From Knoellia aerolata DSM 18566 (GTDB lineage Bacteria; Actinomycetota; Actinomycetes; Actinomycetales; Dermatophilaceae): a DNA stretch of 64,000 bases. The notes beneath the pieces are model-generated. The model had not been told where the DNA came from. It did no database searches and saw nothing but the letters and a program-made list of their open reading frames with translations. A program made the translations under genes and the position numbers. Numbering within the stretch: position 1 is the stretch's first letter; every line of letters begins with the position of its first letter. The stretch is taken from positions 1-64,000 of the forward strand of contig NZ_AVPL01000015.1 in NCBI RefSeq assembly GCF_000768695.1, in the 5' to 3' direction. This document shows positions 52,902-61,715 of this stretch, one piece after another.

Positions 52902-53822
52902 TCAGTTCCGCACCTTGCTGAACCGGCCGACGAAACGGCCGAGGATGTTCAGCAGGAAGATGATGAGGATGAGGGTGAGGGCTGCGCCCCAGACCCGGTC
53001 GACGGCCGGCTGGAGGTTCTCGCTGTACTCCTGGTAGATCATCGTCGGCAGCGTGGCCATGAGCCCGTCGAAGAGGTTGGTCGCGATGACCTTGGTGTAG
53101 GGGCCGAGGATGATGAGCGGCGCCGTCTCACCCATGACGCGGGCGAGCCCGAGGAGCACGCCGGTGACGATGCCCGAGAAGGAGGTCGGGATGACGATCT
53201 TCATGATCGTCTTCCACTTCGGCACCCCCAGGGCGTAGGACGCCTCGCGCAGCTCGTTGGGGACGAGCTTGAGCATCTCCTCGGTGGAGCGGACGACCGT
53301 GGGGATCATGAGCATCGTCAGCGCGAGACACACGGCGAAGCCGATCCGCTGGAAGCCGAAGGTGACGACCCAGACGGCGTAGATGAACAGGGCCGCGACG
53401 ATCGAGGGGATGCCGGTGAGGATGTCGACCATGAACGACACGGTCTTGGCGAGCCGTCCGCGGCCGTACTCGACGAGGTAGACCGCGGTGAGCACGCCGA
53501 TCGGCACCGAGATGAGCGCGGTGACGAACGCCTGGATGAGCGTCCCCTGGATCGCGTGCACCGCGCCGCCGCCGACCCGGCGCGCGGTGATGCCGGACTG
53601 GGAGTTGCCCCACCAGCTGGCGTCGAGCAGCATCTGGCCGCCCTTGAGGACGGTCGTCCCGAGGATCCACACCAGGGGGATGAGGGCGATGACGAAGGCC
53701 GCCCACATCACGACCCGGGCGAGCTGGTCGGTGAGGGCCCGTCCCGTGGACTTGCCGCCGAAGTCGTCGACCCCCGTCGTGGCCGGGGGGGCGGACTCGT
53801 CGAGGGTGCGGACGGCGCTCAT
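52902..53822 (-). CDS. pstA: phosphate ABC transporter permease PstA
   Basis: This 306-residue permease has about six membrane helices and the PstA features GTLIQAFVTALISVPIGVLTAVYL and the docking loop LREASYALGVPKWKTIMKIVIP. It forms the membrane channel with PstC. The ATG overlaps the pstC stop by four bases. Confidence 0.94.
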   Translation of the reverse strand: MSAVRTLDESAPPATTGVDDFGGKSTGRALTDQLARVVMWAAFVIALIPLVWILGTTVLKGGQMLLDASWWGNSQSGITARRVGGGAVHAIQGTLIQAFVTALISVPIGVLTAVYLVEYGRGRLAKTVSFMVDILTGIPSIVAALFIYAVWVVTFGFQRIGFAVCLALTMLMIPTVVRSTEEMLKLVPNELREASYALGVPKWKTIMKIVIPTSFSGIVTGVLLGLARVMGETAPLIILGPYTKVIATNLFDGLMATLPTMIYQEYSENLQPAVDRVWGAALTLILIIFLLNILGRFVGRFSKVRN

Positions 53823-54832
53823 TCGGTGAAGGCCTTCCGGCGCTCGATGACGACACGGGCGGCCGCGTTGACGATGAAGGTGAGGATGAACAGGACCAGG
53901 CCGGCGGCGATGTAGGCGCCGGTCTTCTGGGCGGAGTCGAACTCACCGGCGTCGTTGGCGATCCGGGACGCGAAGGTCTCGCCGCCGCCGAAGATGGAGA
54001 ACGAGAAGGCCGACGACGTGTTGAGCGCCGACAGCAGCAGCGTGACCGCGAGGGTCTCGCCCAGTGCGCGGCCGAGGCCGAGCATGGCCGCGGAGATGAT
54101 GCCCGGCTTGCCGAACGGCAGGACCGCGACGCGGATCATCTCCCACTTGGTCGCACCCAGGGCGAGGGCGCCCTCCTTGTGCGTCGTCGGCACCTGCGCG
54201 AAGACCTCGCGGGAGATGGCGGTGACGATCGGCAGGATCATGATGGCGAGGATGAGGCCCGCGAACGCGAGGGTGCTCTTCGCGCTCGGCGTCCCGGTGT
54301 ACTCGAAGACGGGCAGCCAGCCGAGCACGCGGTCGACGACCTCGGCGAAGGGCTCGAAGTACTGGCCCGCGACGGTGAGGCCCCAGAAGCCGTAGACGAT
54401 CGAGGGCACGGCGGCCAGCAGGTCGACGAGCGTCGCCGCGGACCGGGTCAGCCACGGGGGCGCGTACTGCGTGATGAAGAGGGCGACCGCGACGCCCAGA
54501 GGCACGGCGATGAGCATCGCGATGACCGAGGTGACGATCGTGGCCCAGAGGAGGTCGACGATCCCGAAGCGGGGCTCGGCGCCGCTCGCCACCCACTCGC
54601 GCGAGGTGAGGAAGTTGGCGTTGTTGTTGAGGAGGGAGGGGACGGCCTGGACGACGAGGAAGACCCCGACGAGGCTGACGAGCGCGACGACGAGGAGCCC
54701 GGCGCCGGTGGCCAGCCCACCGAAGATGCGGTCACCGAGACGACCCGTGCCGGCCCGGTCGGCCTCGAGCGGGGGGCGACCGTCACTGGTGGGGAGCTCG
54801 TCGATCGCGCTGTGCCCGGTGATCGATGACAC
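53819..54832 (-). CDS. pstC: phosphate ABC transporter permease PstC
   Basis: This 337-residue permease has a hydrophilic N-terminal tail of about 35 residues, six to seven membrane helices and the docking loop KEGALALGATKWEMIRVAVLPFGKPGI. It pairs with PstA. A strong hairpin lies between pstS and this gene, so it is probably expressed at a lower level than pstS. Confidence 0.94.
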   Translation of the reverse strand: MSSITGHSAIDELPTSDGRPPLEADRAGTGRLGDRIFGGLATGAGLLVVALVSLVGVFLVVQAVPSLLNNNANFLTSREWVASGAEPRFGIVDLLWATIVTSVIAMLIAVPLGVAVALFITQYAPPWLTRSAATLVDLLAAVPSIVYGFWGLTVAGQYFEPFAEVVDRVLGWLPVFEYTGTPSAKSTLAFAGLILAIMILPIVTAISREVFAQVPTTHKEGALALGATKWEMIRVAVLPFGKPGIISAAMLGLGRALGETLAVTLLLSALNTSSAFSFSIFGGGETFASRIANDAGEFDSAQKTGAYIAAGLVLFILTFIVNAAARVVIERRKAFTE

Positions 54833-54863
54833 GAGGTCGCGTCCTCTCAGGAGGGGAAGGGGA

Positions 54864-54896
54864 GAGGGGGCGGGGCCGGACGGGCCCCGCCCCCTC
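54864..54896 (-). terminator. attenuating hairpin between pstS and pstC
   Basis: GAGGGGGCGGGGCC and its exact complement form a 14-bp stem with a 5-base loop in the 102-bp spacer between pstS and pstC. Partial termination here would favour the abundant binding protein over the membrane subunits. Confidence 0.75.
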
Positions 54897-54934
54897 AGTG
54901 GACCAGATGGTCGACCGGTCCGGAAGGACCGGGG

Positions 54935-56062
54935 TCAGGAAATGGCGTCGATCGCCGCGACGACCTTGGTCTGCACCTCGGGGGGCAGCGGGGCGTAGCC
55001 GATCTCCTCGATCGTCTTCTGGGCCTCCTCGGACGCGAAGTACTTGAGGAAGGCCTTGATGTTCTTCTGCTTCTCGGGGTCCTTGCCCTTCGAGCAGACG
55101 ATCTCGTAGGTGACGAGGTTGATCGGGTAGGCGCCCGGCACCTTGGTCGCGTAGTCGAGCTTGAGGGCGAGGTCGTTGCCCGTGCCGGTCTGCTCGGCGG
55201 TGGCGATGGCCTTGCCGACCGACTCGGAGGTCAGCTCGACGGGGCCGGCGCCGTTGTCGATCGCCGCGACGGCCAGGTCGTTGTCCTTGGCGTAGCTCCA
55301 CTCGACGTAGGTCAGGCCACCGTCGGTGCTCTTGACGCCCTCGGCGACACCGGCCGACTTGGCCTTGCCCTCGCCCTTGCCGTCCCACGTCTTGGCCGGC
55401 TCGGTGGTCCAGTTGGCCGGGGCCGCGGCCTTGAGGTACTTCGTGAAGTTCTCTGTCGTGCCCGACTCATCGGAGCGGAAGAAGACCTTGATGGCGGTGG
55501 CCGGGAGCTCGACGCCGGGGTTGACCGCGGCGATCTTCGGGTCGTTCCAGGTGGTGATCTTGCCCGAGAAGATGTCGCCGGCGACGGCGGGGGTCAGGGT
55601 GAGCTTGTCGATGCCCTTGACGTTGTAGGCGAGGGCGACGGGGCCGGTGACCATGGGGATGTTCCAGGCGGGCGAGCCGCAGGCGGTCGCGGCCTCGGTG
55701 GCCTCGACCTTGCCGTCCTTCTCGACGGTCTTCAGTGCGGAGTCGGACCCGCCGAAGTCGACCTGCCCGGCGATGAACTGCTTGATGCCCGCGCCGGAGC
55801 CGGACGGGTTGTAGTTGACCGTGGCGCCGCTGCACTTCTCCTTGAAGCCCGCCGCGACCTCGTCGATGGCGTTCTTCTGGGCGGAGGAGCCCTCGACGTT
55901 GAGGGTGCCCTCGAAGCAGTCGGCGGGGGCCGACGAGCTGGCGGTGCCCTCGGCAGCGCCGGCGCTGTCGGTGCCGGTGTTGTTGTCCGAGCCGCAGCCG
56001 GCCAGGGCGATCGAACCGACGAGGGCGAGGGACGCCATCGCGCCGAGACGCTGAATCTTCAC
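54935..56062 (-). CDS. pstS: phosphate-binding lipoprotein PstS
   Basis: This 375-residue lipoprotein binds phosphate outside the membrane. Lipobox LAGC places the lipidated cysteine near residue 23. Phosphate-contacting motifs are VEGSSAQKNAI, NYNPSGSGAG, FGGSDSAL and FRSDESGTTENF. It is the first gene of pstSCAB. A PHO box lies about 100 bases upstream, so induction by phosphate starvation through PhoP is expected. Confidence 0.95.
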   Translation of the reverse strand: MKIQRLGAMASLALVGSIALAGCGSDNNTGTDSAGAAEGTASSSAPADCFEGTLNVEGSSAQKNAIDEVAAGFKEKCSGATVNYNPSGSGAGIKQFIAGQVDFGGSDSALKTVEKDGKVEATEAATACGSPAWNIPMVTGPVALAYNVKGIDKLTLTPAVAGDIFSGKITTWNDPKIAAVNPGVELPATAIKVFFRSDESGTTENFTKYLKAAAPANWTTEPAKTWDGKGEGKAKSAGVAEGVKSTDGGLTYVEWSYAKDNDLAVAAIDNGAGPVELTSESVGKAIATAEQTGTGNDLALKLDYATKVPGAYPINLVTYEIVCSKGKDPEKQKNIKAFLKYFASEEAQKTIEEIGYAPLPPEVQTKVVAAIDAIS

Positions 56063-56157
56063 TGTGTGTACCTCTCACAAGGACATGGAATGGGGCCGGA
56101 CAGGGTGTGCCGACGCCTTGAAGGTAGGCAGGGCCGGTGACGCGGTGGCCCGTGCCG

Positions 56158-56175
56158 GGTGAACGAGGCGTGAAC
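56158..56175 (-). promoter_or_regulatory. PHO box (PhoP binding site) for pstS
   Basis: On the minus strand GTTCACG and GTTCACC occur as direct repeats with an 11-base period, the PhoP box pattern of actinobacteria such as Streptomyces. A TACCTT -10-like element lies between it and the pstS start. Confidence 0.8.
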
Positions 56176-56233
56176 GCTGTTCGGCCATTGCCTGTCGAGC
56201 AGTTCAAGCGTGCCGGGGCCTGGTCCCACGTCC

Positions 56234-56316
56234 GGAATGCGCAACCAGTGGGGTCGCTGGGAACGGAATGCGCAATGAGTCGGGGTCGTGGGAACGGAAT
56301 GCGCAATAAGTCGGGG
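56234..56316. repeat. 31-bp tandem repeats with GGAATGCGCAA core
   Basis: GGAATGCGCAA starts at 56234, 56265 and 56296, exactly 31 bases apart, each followed by (C/T)-(A/G)AGT(G/C)GGG and, in the first two units, TCG(C)TGGGAAC. The core matches the outer ends of the inverted repeats at 50766 and 51985. The array ends at the stop of the MutT1-like gene. Confidence 0.82.
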
Positions 56317-56318
56317 GG

Positions 56319-57284
56319 TTAGGGGAGGTGACGCTCGACGGCGACGACGCGGGCATCCGTGCCCGAGCCGGCCACGTGACAGACGAGCGCCTCGCCCTTG
56401 AGCAGCCGGTCTTCCTGCGCCTGCGCGAACGCCTCGAGCATCCCCACCGAGTCGGGTCCGCCGAGCGCGAGGCGGGAGCCGAGGACGTCGAGCAGGTCGC
56501 CCATCACCGGCCCGTGCGAGCACACGACGACGGGCTCGGCCCGCCGCAGCAGGCTGTCGACGTGCGACACGGCCTTGCCCGGGTTGGCGGCGTACCCCTC
56601 CTCGGACAGGCCGCCCCTCGTGCGCGGCTCGATGCCGGCGGACACGGCATACGGAAGGACCGTGTCGAGACACCGCACGGAGGGTGAGCTCACCACCCGG
56701 GTGACCCCGTATGCCGCGAGCACCGGGACGAGGGCGGCCGCCCGTTCGCGGCCGCGCGCGTCCAACGGCCGCTCCGTGTCGTCGCGGGTCCAGGCGGAGC
56801 GGGCCACCGCCCGGGCGTGCCGGACGACGACGAGGGGCCAGGTGTCGAGGGCGCCGTCGGTGTGGACCCGGACGAGGGACCGCAGCTGGTCACGGTCGTG
56901 CGCGTAGTCGAGGCGGGCGTAGGCCTCGGTCACGTCGAGCCAGGCGACCGCGTCGATCTCGTTCTCGAGGCGGCCGTGGCCGCCGGTCACCGCGGCGGCC
57001 CAGTAGCGGACGACCTTGTCGCCGCGCTCGCCCGCCTTGGTGAGCACGACGTAGCGAGCCTCCGGCAGGGGCCGGCCCAGGCGCACCTCGAGCCCGGTCT
57101 CCTCGACGCTCTCGCGGGCCGCGGCGGTCGCCCAGTCCTCCCCGGGGTCGAGCTTGCCCTTGGGCCACGACCAGTCGTCGTAGCGGGGGCGGTGCACGAG
57201 CAGCACCTCGAGCACCCCGGCGCGCACCCGCCACGGCACCGTGCCTGCCGCGGGGATGACCGGGATGCGGTCCTGGGGGCTCAG
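56319..57284 (-). CDS. mutT1: MutT1-type NUDIX hydrolase with histidine-phosphatase domain
   Basis: This is a two-domain protein of about 321 residues. The N-terminal NUDIX domain has [21 protein letters not shown] and the GX5EX7REUXEEXGU box ([11 protein letters not shown]). The C-terminal histidine-phosphatase domain has VVVRHARA and [10 protein letters not shown] and a second histidine in [10 protein letters not shown]. Mycobacterial MutT1 with this layout removes 8-oxo-GTP and diadenosine polyphosphates and is also a neighbour of ppk1. The conserved AAGxVxWR start region requires initiation upstream of GTG 57239; the only codon available is CTG 57284, which overlaps the ppk1 stop (CTGA). 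The start is therefore uncertain. Confidence 0.85.
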   Translation of the reverse strand: MSPQDRIPVIPAAGTVPWRVRAGVLEVLLVHRPRYDDWSWPKGKLDPGEDWATAAARESVEETGLEVRLGRPLPEARYVVLTKAGERGDKVVRYWAAAVTGGHGRLENEIDAVAWLDVTEAYARLDYAHDRDQLRSLVRVHTDGALDTWPLVVVRHARAVARSAWTRDDTERPLDARGRERAAALVPVLAAYGVTRVVSSPSVRCLDTVLPYAVSAGIEPRTRGGLSEEGYAANPGKAVSHVDSLLRRAEPVVVCSHGPVMGDLLDVLGSRLALGGPDSVGMLEAFAQAQEDRLLKGEALVCHVAGSGTDARVVAVERHLP

Positions 57285-59596
57285 CGCCGTCGGGCCTTGC
57301 GTCGCCGCTTGGCGTGCATCTCGATGAGCACCGTCTGGATGTCGTCGAGCGGCTCGCCGCCGGGGCCCAGGTGGCGCCGGGTCCAGCGGCCGTCGCCGCT
57401 GAGGGACCAGTGGGCGTAGTCGCCGCTCATGCCCTTGGTCATGAGCGAGAAGAGGTCGCTGACGTGGCGGGGGTCGCCCAGCCGGACGAGGCACTCGACG
57501 CGCCGGTCGAGGTTGCGGTGCATCAGGTCGGCGCTGCCGATCCACGCCTCGGCGTCGTCGCCGGTGCCGAAGAGGAACACCCGGGAGTGCTCGAGGAAGC
57601 GGCCGAGGACCGAGTGCACGGTGATGTTCTCGGACATGCCCTCGACGCCGGGTCGCAGGGCGCAGATGCCGCGCACCCACACGTCGACCTTCACGCCGGC
57701 CCGCGAGGCGAGGTAGAGGGCGTCGATGACCTGCTCGTCGACGATCGAGTTGACCTTGATGCCGATGTAGCCGGTGCCGGCCGAGGCCTCCTCGCGGTCG
57801 ATCTGGTCGTCGATGCGCTCGAGCAGCCCGGTGCGCACCGACCGCGGCGCGACGAGCAGGCGCTTGAACTTGCTCCGGGGAGCGACCCCGGAGAGCTGGT
57901 TGAACAGGCGGGTGAGGTCGTCGGCGACCTGCGGGTCGACGGTGAGCAGGCCGAAGTCCTCGTAGAGGCGTGCGGTCTTGGGGTTGTAGTTGCCGGTGCC
58001 GATGTGGCAGTAGCGCTGCAACCCGTGGTCCTCCTGCCGCACGACGAGGCTGAGCTTGGAGTGCGTCTTGAGGCCGACGATGCCGTAGACGACGTGGACG
58101 CCCGCGCGCTCGAGCTTGCGTGCCCACGAGATGTTGTTCTGCTCGTCGAAGCGGGCCTTGATCTCGACGACCGCGAGCACCTGCTTGCCGCTGTCGGCCG
58201 CGTCGATGAGGGCGTCGATGATCGGGGAGTCGCCGCTGGTGCGGTAGAGCGTCTGCTTGATGGCCAGCACGTGCGGGTCGGCGGCCGCCTGCTCGATGAA
58301 CGCCTGCACCGACGTCGAGAACGAGTCGTAGGGGTGCTGGAGCAGGACGTCCTGCTTGCGGATGCTCGCGAAGATGTCGCGGGCCTTCGCGCTCTCGGTC
58401 GGCGCGAGGTCGCTGTTGGTCCGCGCGACGAACGCCTCGTAGTGCAGGTCGGAGCGCTCGAGGTCGGCGATGATGTTGAGCCCGCGCATGTCGAGCGGAG
58501 CCGGGAGCCGGTAGACCTCGGCGGCGGAGACGCCGAGCTCGCGCACGAGCAGGTCCATGACGTGGTCGTCCATCTCGCGGTCGACCTCGAGCCGGACCGG
58601 GGGGCCGAAGCGGCGCCGGGTCAGCTCCTTCTCGAGGGCGGCGAGGAGGTTCTCGGCGTCGTCCTCCTCGACCTCGAGGTCCTCGTTGCGGGTGACCCGG
58701 AACGTGTAGTGCTCGTGGACCTCCATCCCCGGGAAGAGCTGGTCGAGGTGGTTGGCCATGACGTCCTCGATCGGGACGAAGCGCGCGTCGAAGATGTCGC
58801 CGGACGCCCCGGTCTCGCCGACCCGCAGCAGCCGGGGGAGCAGCGGCGGCACCTTGACCCGCGCGAAGTGCTCCTTGCCCGTCTTGGGGTTGATGAGCAG
58901 CACGGCGAGGTTGAGCGAGAGCCCGGAGATGTAGGGGAACGGGTGCGCCGGGTCGACCGCCAGCGGGGTGAGGACGGGGAAGACGCGGTCGGTGAAGAGC
59001 TGGCCCAGCTGCTCCTGCTCCTCCTCGGACAGCTCGTCCCAGCGCAGGATCTGGATGCCCTCCTTCTCGAGGGCCGGCTGCACCATGTCGTCGTAGACGC
59101 GGGCCTGCATGTCGAGCAGCTCGTGGCTGACGACCGAGATCTGCTCGAGGACCTCGCGCGGCTCCAGACCCGAGGCCGAGCGCACGGCGAGGCCGGTGGC
59201 GATGCGCCGCTTGAGGCCGGCGACCCGGACCATGAAGAACTCGTCGAGGTTCGACGTGAAGATCGCGAGGAACCGGGCGCGCTCGAGCAGCGGCACGTCC
59301 TCGTCGGCGGCGAGCTGGAGGACCCGCTCGTTGAACTGCAGCCAGGAGATCTCGCGGTCGAGGAAGCGGTCGGTCGGCAGACCGGCGTCGTCGACCTCGC
59401 CGGGCGTGCGCACGAACCGTCCGTTCGCGGCGCGCGGCTGCGTGAGCCGGGCCTCGGCGGCGGACGCGCTCGCGATCGAGACCTCCTGCACGAAGCGGGC
59501 GCCGGCGGCGGCCTGCGCGGCCTCGTCAGCCGCGTCGGTGCTGCCGTCGACGCGCGCCGGCTCGACAGCGCTGGAGGGGCTCGTCGACGTCGTCAT
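57281..59596 (-). CDS. ppk1: polyphosphate kinase 1
   Basis: This 771-residue enzyme makes polyphosphate from ATP reversibly. It has the N-terminal helical domain ([19 protein letters not shown] start region), the PHP-like middle, and C-terminal phospholipase-D-like domains with the autophosphorylated histidine in [13 protein letters not shown] and the second in [17 protein letters not shown]. An extra N-terminal stretch of about 70 Ala/Ser-rich residues precedes the family start. It is cotranslated with mutT1 and lies upstream of the pst operon on the same strand, forming a phosphate-metabolism block. Confidence 0.95.
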   Translation of the reverse strand: MTTSTSPSSAVEPARVDGSTDAADEAAQAAAGARFVQEVSIASASAAEARLTQPRAANGRFVRTPGEVDDAGLPTDRFLDREISWLQFNERVLQLAADEDVPLLERARFLAIFTSNLDEFFMVRVAGLKRRIATGLAVRSASGLEPREVLEQISVVSHELLDMQARVYDDMVQPALEKEGIQILRWDELSEEEQEQLGQLFTDRVFPVLTPLAVDPAHPFPYISGLSLNLAVLLINPKTGKEHFARVKVPPLLPRLLRVGETGASGDIFDARFVPIEDVMANHLDQLFPGMEVHEHYTFRVTRNEDLEVEEDDAENLLAALEKELTRRRFGPPVRLEVDREMDDHVMDLLVRELGVSAAEVYRLPAPLDMRGLNIIADLERSDLHYEAFVARTNSDLAPTESAKARDIFASIRKQDVLLQHPYDSFSTSVQAFIEQAAADPHVLAIKQTLYRTSGDSPIIDALIDAADSGKQVLAVVEIKARFDEQNNISWARKLERAGVHVVYGIVGLKTHSKLSLVVRQEDHGLQRYCHIGTGNYNPKTARLYEDFGLLTVDPQVADDLTRLFNQLSGVAPRSKFKRLLVAPRSVRTGLLERIDDQIDREEASAGTGYIGIKVNSIVDEQVIDALYLASRAGVKVDVWVRGICALRPGVEGMSENITVHSVLGRFLEHSRVFLFGTGDDAEAWIGSADLMHRNLDRRVECLVRLGDPRHVSDLFSLMTKGMSGDYAHWSLSGDGRWTRRHLGPGGEPLDDIQTVLIEMHAKRRRKARRR

Positions 59597-59608
59597 GCCC
59601 TCATCGTG

Positions 59609-60394
59609 TCAGGTCGAGGTGATCGGGACGAGACCTGCGCCCCCGGCTCCGGTCGCCCCGTCTCCACGCAGCCGCCCGCCGGCCATCGTCACCGTGCGCG
59701 CGGCGAGGGCGTCGAGGGAGTCGATGACGTCGACGTCGTCGACCGACAGGTCGGTCCGCAGGATCGACAGCTCGGTGCACGCGAGCAGGACCGCCCCGGC
59801 GCCCCTGGCGCGCAGGTGCGCGACCGCCGCGTCGAAGCGCTCGCGCTCGACCGGCATACCGGCCTTGACCCCGTCGTAGATCATCGACATGACGTCCTTC
59901 TGGACCACCTCGTCCGGGGCCACCGCCGTGAGGCCGGCCGCGGCGGCGGCGTCGTGGTAGGTCCGGGCCCGCAGCGTCCCGTCGGTCGCGAGGATCCCGA
60001 CCGTGGTGAGGTCGCGCACCGCCGCCTGCGCGGCCCCGACGGTCTCGGCGACGATGTCGATGACGGGGATGCTCACGGCGTCGCGGACCTCGTCGATGAA
60101 GGCCTGCGCGGTGTTGCAGGGCAGGGCGATGAACTTCGCGCCGGCCCGCTCGATCTGCCGGGCGTCCTCGGCCATGACCGGTCCGGGGCTGTCCGTCGAG
60201 TCGCCGACGAGGTATGCCGTCCGGTCGGGGATGCTCGCGTGGTTCCACACGAGCATGTCGACGTGGTCCTGGTCCCGGGAGGCGTCGGTGAGGTCGAGGA
60301 TGCGCTGCATGAAGTAGACGGTGGCCATGGGGCCGACGCCGCCGAGGATGCCGACCGGTTCGTTGCGTTCGCGTTCGTCGCGTTCGTTGCGCAC
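59609..60394 (-). CDS. aspartate/glutamate racemase family protein
   Basis: This 261-residue PLP-independent racemase has the two catalytic cysteines in LPCNTAQAF and LACTELSIL, and the GGVGPMATVYFMQRIL start typical of aspartate racemases. It interconverts L- and D-aspartate or glutamate. The first 11 codons (ERDERERNE) come from a CGTTCG-type microsatellite. It lies directly upstream of ppk1 on the same strand (12-bp gap) and is divergent from the FemAB-type and ATP-grasp genes, with which it may supply D-Asp for peptidoglycan cross-bridges. Confidence 0.85.
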   Translation of the reverse strand: MRNERDERERNEPVGILGGVGPMATVYFMQRILDLTDASRDQDHVDMLVWNHASIPDRTAYLVGDSTDSPGPVMAEDARQIERAGAKFIALPCNTAQAFIDEVRDAVSIPVIDIVAETVGAAQAAVRDLTTVGILATDGTLRARTYHDAAAAAGLTAVAPDEVVQKDVMSMIYDGVKAGMPVERERFDAAVAHLRARGAGAVLLACTELSILRTDLSVDDVDVIDSLDALAARTVTMAGGRLRGDGATGAGGAGLVPITST

Positions 60395-60493
60395 CCGGCG
60401 AGCCTAACCCCGGCCCCTGCTCCGTCCGCGGAGTCGTGGCGGTCCGGCCGATAGACTCCCGGCGACCCGCGATCACCCCGACCAAGGAGCTCC

Positions 60494-61714
60494 GTGGCAC
60501 TGTCCACCCTCGACCTCACCCCGCGCGAGCACGACGACTTCGTGCGGGACCACCCCCACGGGCACCTCATGCAGACGACGCCCTGGGGTCGGGAGAAGGA
60601 GCTCACCGGCTGGACCTGGCGGACCGTCGCCGTGGGCCGCACCGGTGCCGACGGCGAGCGCGAGGTCACCGGCGCCGCGCTCATCCTCTTCCGGCGGACC
60701 CCGGTCCTGCCGCTGGCGCTGGCGTACTGCCCCCGCGGGTTCGTCGTCGATTGGTCCGACGACGAGAGCGTCGACGCGCTGCTCGCCGAGGTGACCCGGG
60801 TCGCCAGGGACAACCGCGGCGTCCTGCTCCGCGTCGACCCCGCCGTGCGCATCGACGACCCGGCCATCCGTCCCGCGCTGGAGTCGCGGGGCTTCACCCG
60901 CACCGACCCCGGCGACGACGCCGCCAAGACCCTCGCCCAGCCGGCGCTGCGCATGGTCACCGACATCTCCGACCTCGACGCGCTCCACAAGGACCTGTCG
61001 CAGGGCACGCGGCAGTCGATCCGCAAGGCCGAGAAGTCCGGCCTGGTCTACGAGTCGGTCGGCCGCGACAAGATCCCCGCGTTCCACGAGCTCATGCGGA
61101 CCACCGGCGCGCGGGACGGCTTCGGCATCCGCAGCCTCGAGTACTTCACGACGCTCTACGACGTCCTCTCACCGACCGACGACATCGTCGTCTCGCTCGT
61201 CAGGCTCGACCACGGGGCGGCGGCCGAGGCGGCACGCGCGAAAGTCGAGGAGTCGCGCCAGCAGCTCGAGAAGGCGCTGGCGAAGCGTGAGAAGTACCCC
61301 TCCGAGAAGGCCGACCGCCAGGTCGAGCAGCTCGAGCAGGGCATCGCCAAGAACGAGGCGTCCGCCGCCGAGTTCGAGGCGTCGCACGCGAGGCACCCCG
61401 ACGGCCAGTACCTCGCCGGCTCGATCTTCGCGACCTGCGGCACCCGGGGCTCGTACCTGTACGCCGCCTCGTCCGACGAGCACCGCAACCTGCGCCCCAA
61501 CTACCTCATGGTCTGGCGGATCATGCAGGACGCCGCGGCCAGGGGCGTGACGAGCTTCGACTTCGGGGGCATCGACGCGTCCGAGGGGCTCGAGGAGTTC
61601 AAGCGCCAGTGGAACCCGGAACGACGTGAGTACGCCGGTGAGTTCACCCGCGAGCTGCGTCCCCTCGCGGGCCGGCTCGTCGACCTCGTCGTCCGCGTCT
61701 ACAAGCGTCGCTGA
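60494..61714 (+). CDS. FemAB-type peptidoglycan bridge aminoacyltransferase
   Basis: This 406-residue protein has two GNAT-like domains of the FemX/FemAB family, with the conserved LSQGTRQSIRKAEKSGL and FDFGGIDASEGLEEFKRQWNPE segments. A coiled-coil insert (residues about 240-295, charged Glu/Lys/Arg-rich) separates the parts, as in FemA. It adds amino acids from aminoacyl-tRNA to lipid II side chains in the cytoplasm. The ATP-grasp ligase gene starts two bases after its stop. The amino acid added cannot be read from sequence. Confidence 0.87.
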   Translation: MALSTLDLTPREHDDFVRDHPHGHLMQTTPWGREKELTGWTWRTVAVGRTGADGEREVTGAALILFRRTPVLPLALAYCPRGFVVDWSDDESVDALLAEVTRVARDNRGVLLRVDPAVRIDDPAIRPALESRGFTRTDPGDDAAKTLAQPALRMVTDISDLDALHKDLSQGTRQSIRKAEKSGLVYESVGRDKIPAFHELMRTTGARDGFGIRSLEYFTTLYDVLSPTDDIVVSLVRLDHGAAAEAARAKVEESRQQLEKALAKREKYPSEKADRQVEQLEQGIAKNEASAAEFEASHARHPDGQYLAGSIFATCGTRGSYLYAASSDEHRNLRPNYLMVWRIMQDAAARGVTSFDFGGIDASEGLEEFKRQWNPERREYAGEFTRELRPLAGRLVDLVVRVYKRR

Positions 61715-61715
61715 G

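Noticed and set aside
60355-60398. CGTTCG-type microsatellite as a regulatory repeat
   Set aside because: It encodes the N-terminal Glu/Arg-rich residues of the racemase; no further significance was evident.
57314-60454. Very long (over 1000-codon) open frame antisense to ppk1 and the racemase
   Set aside because: The composition is Asp/Val/Arg/Leu-rich, typical of the antisense frame of a GC-rich gene, while the opposite strand encodes clearly conserved Ppk1.
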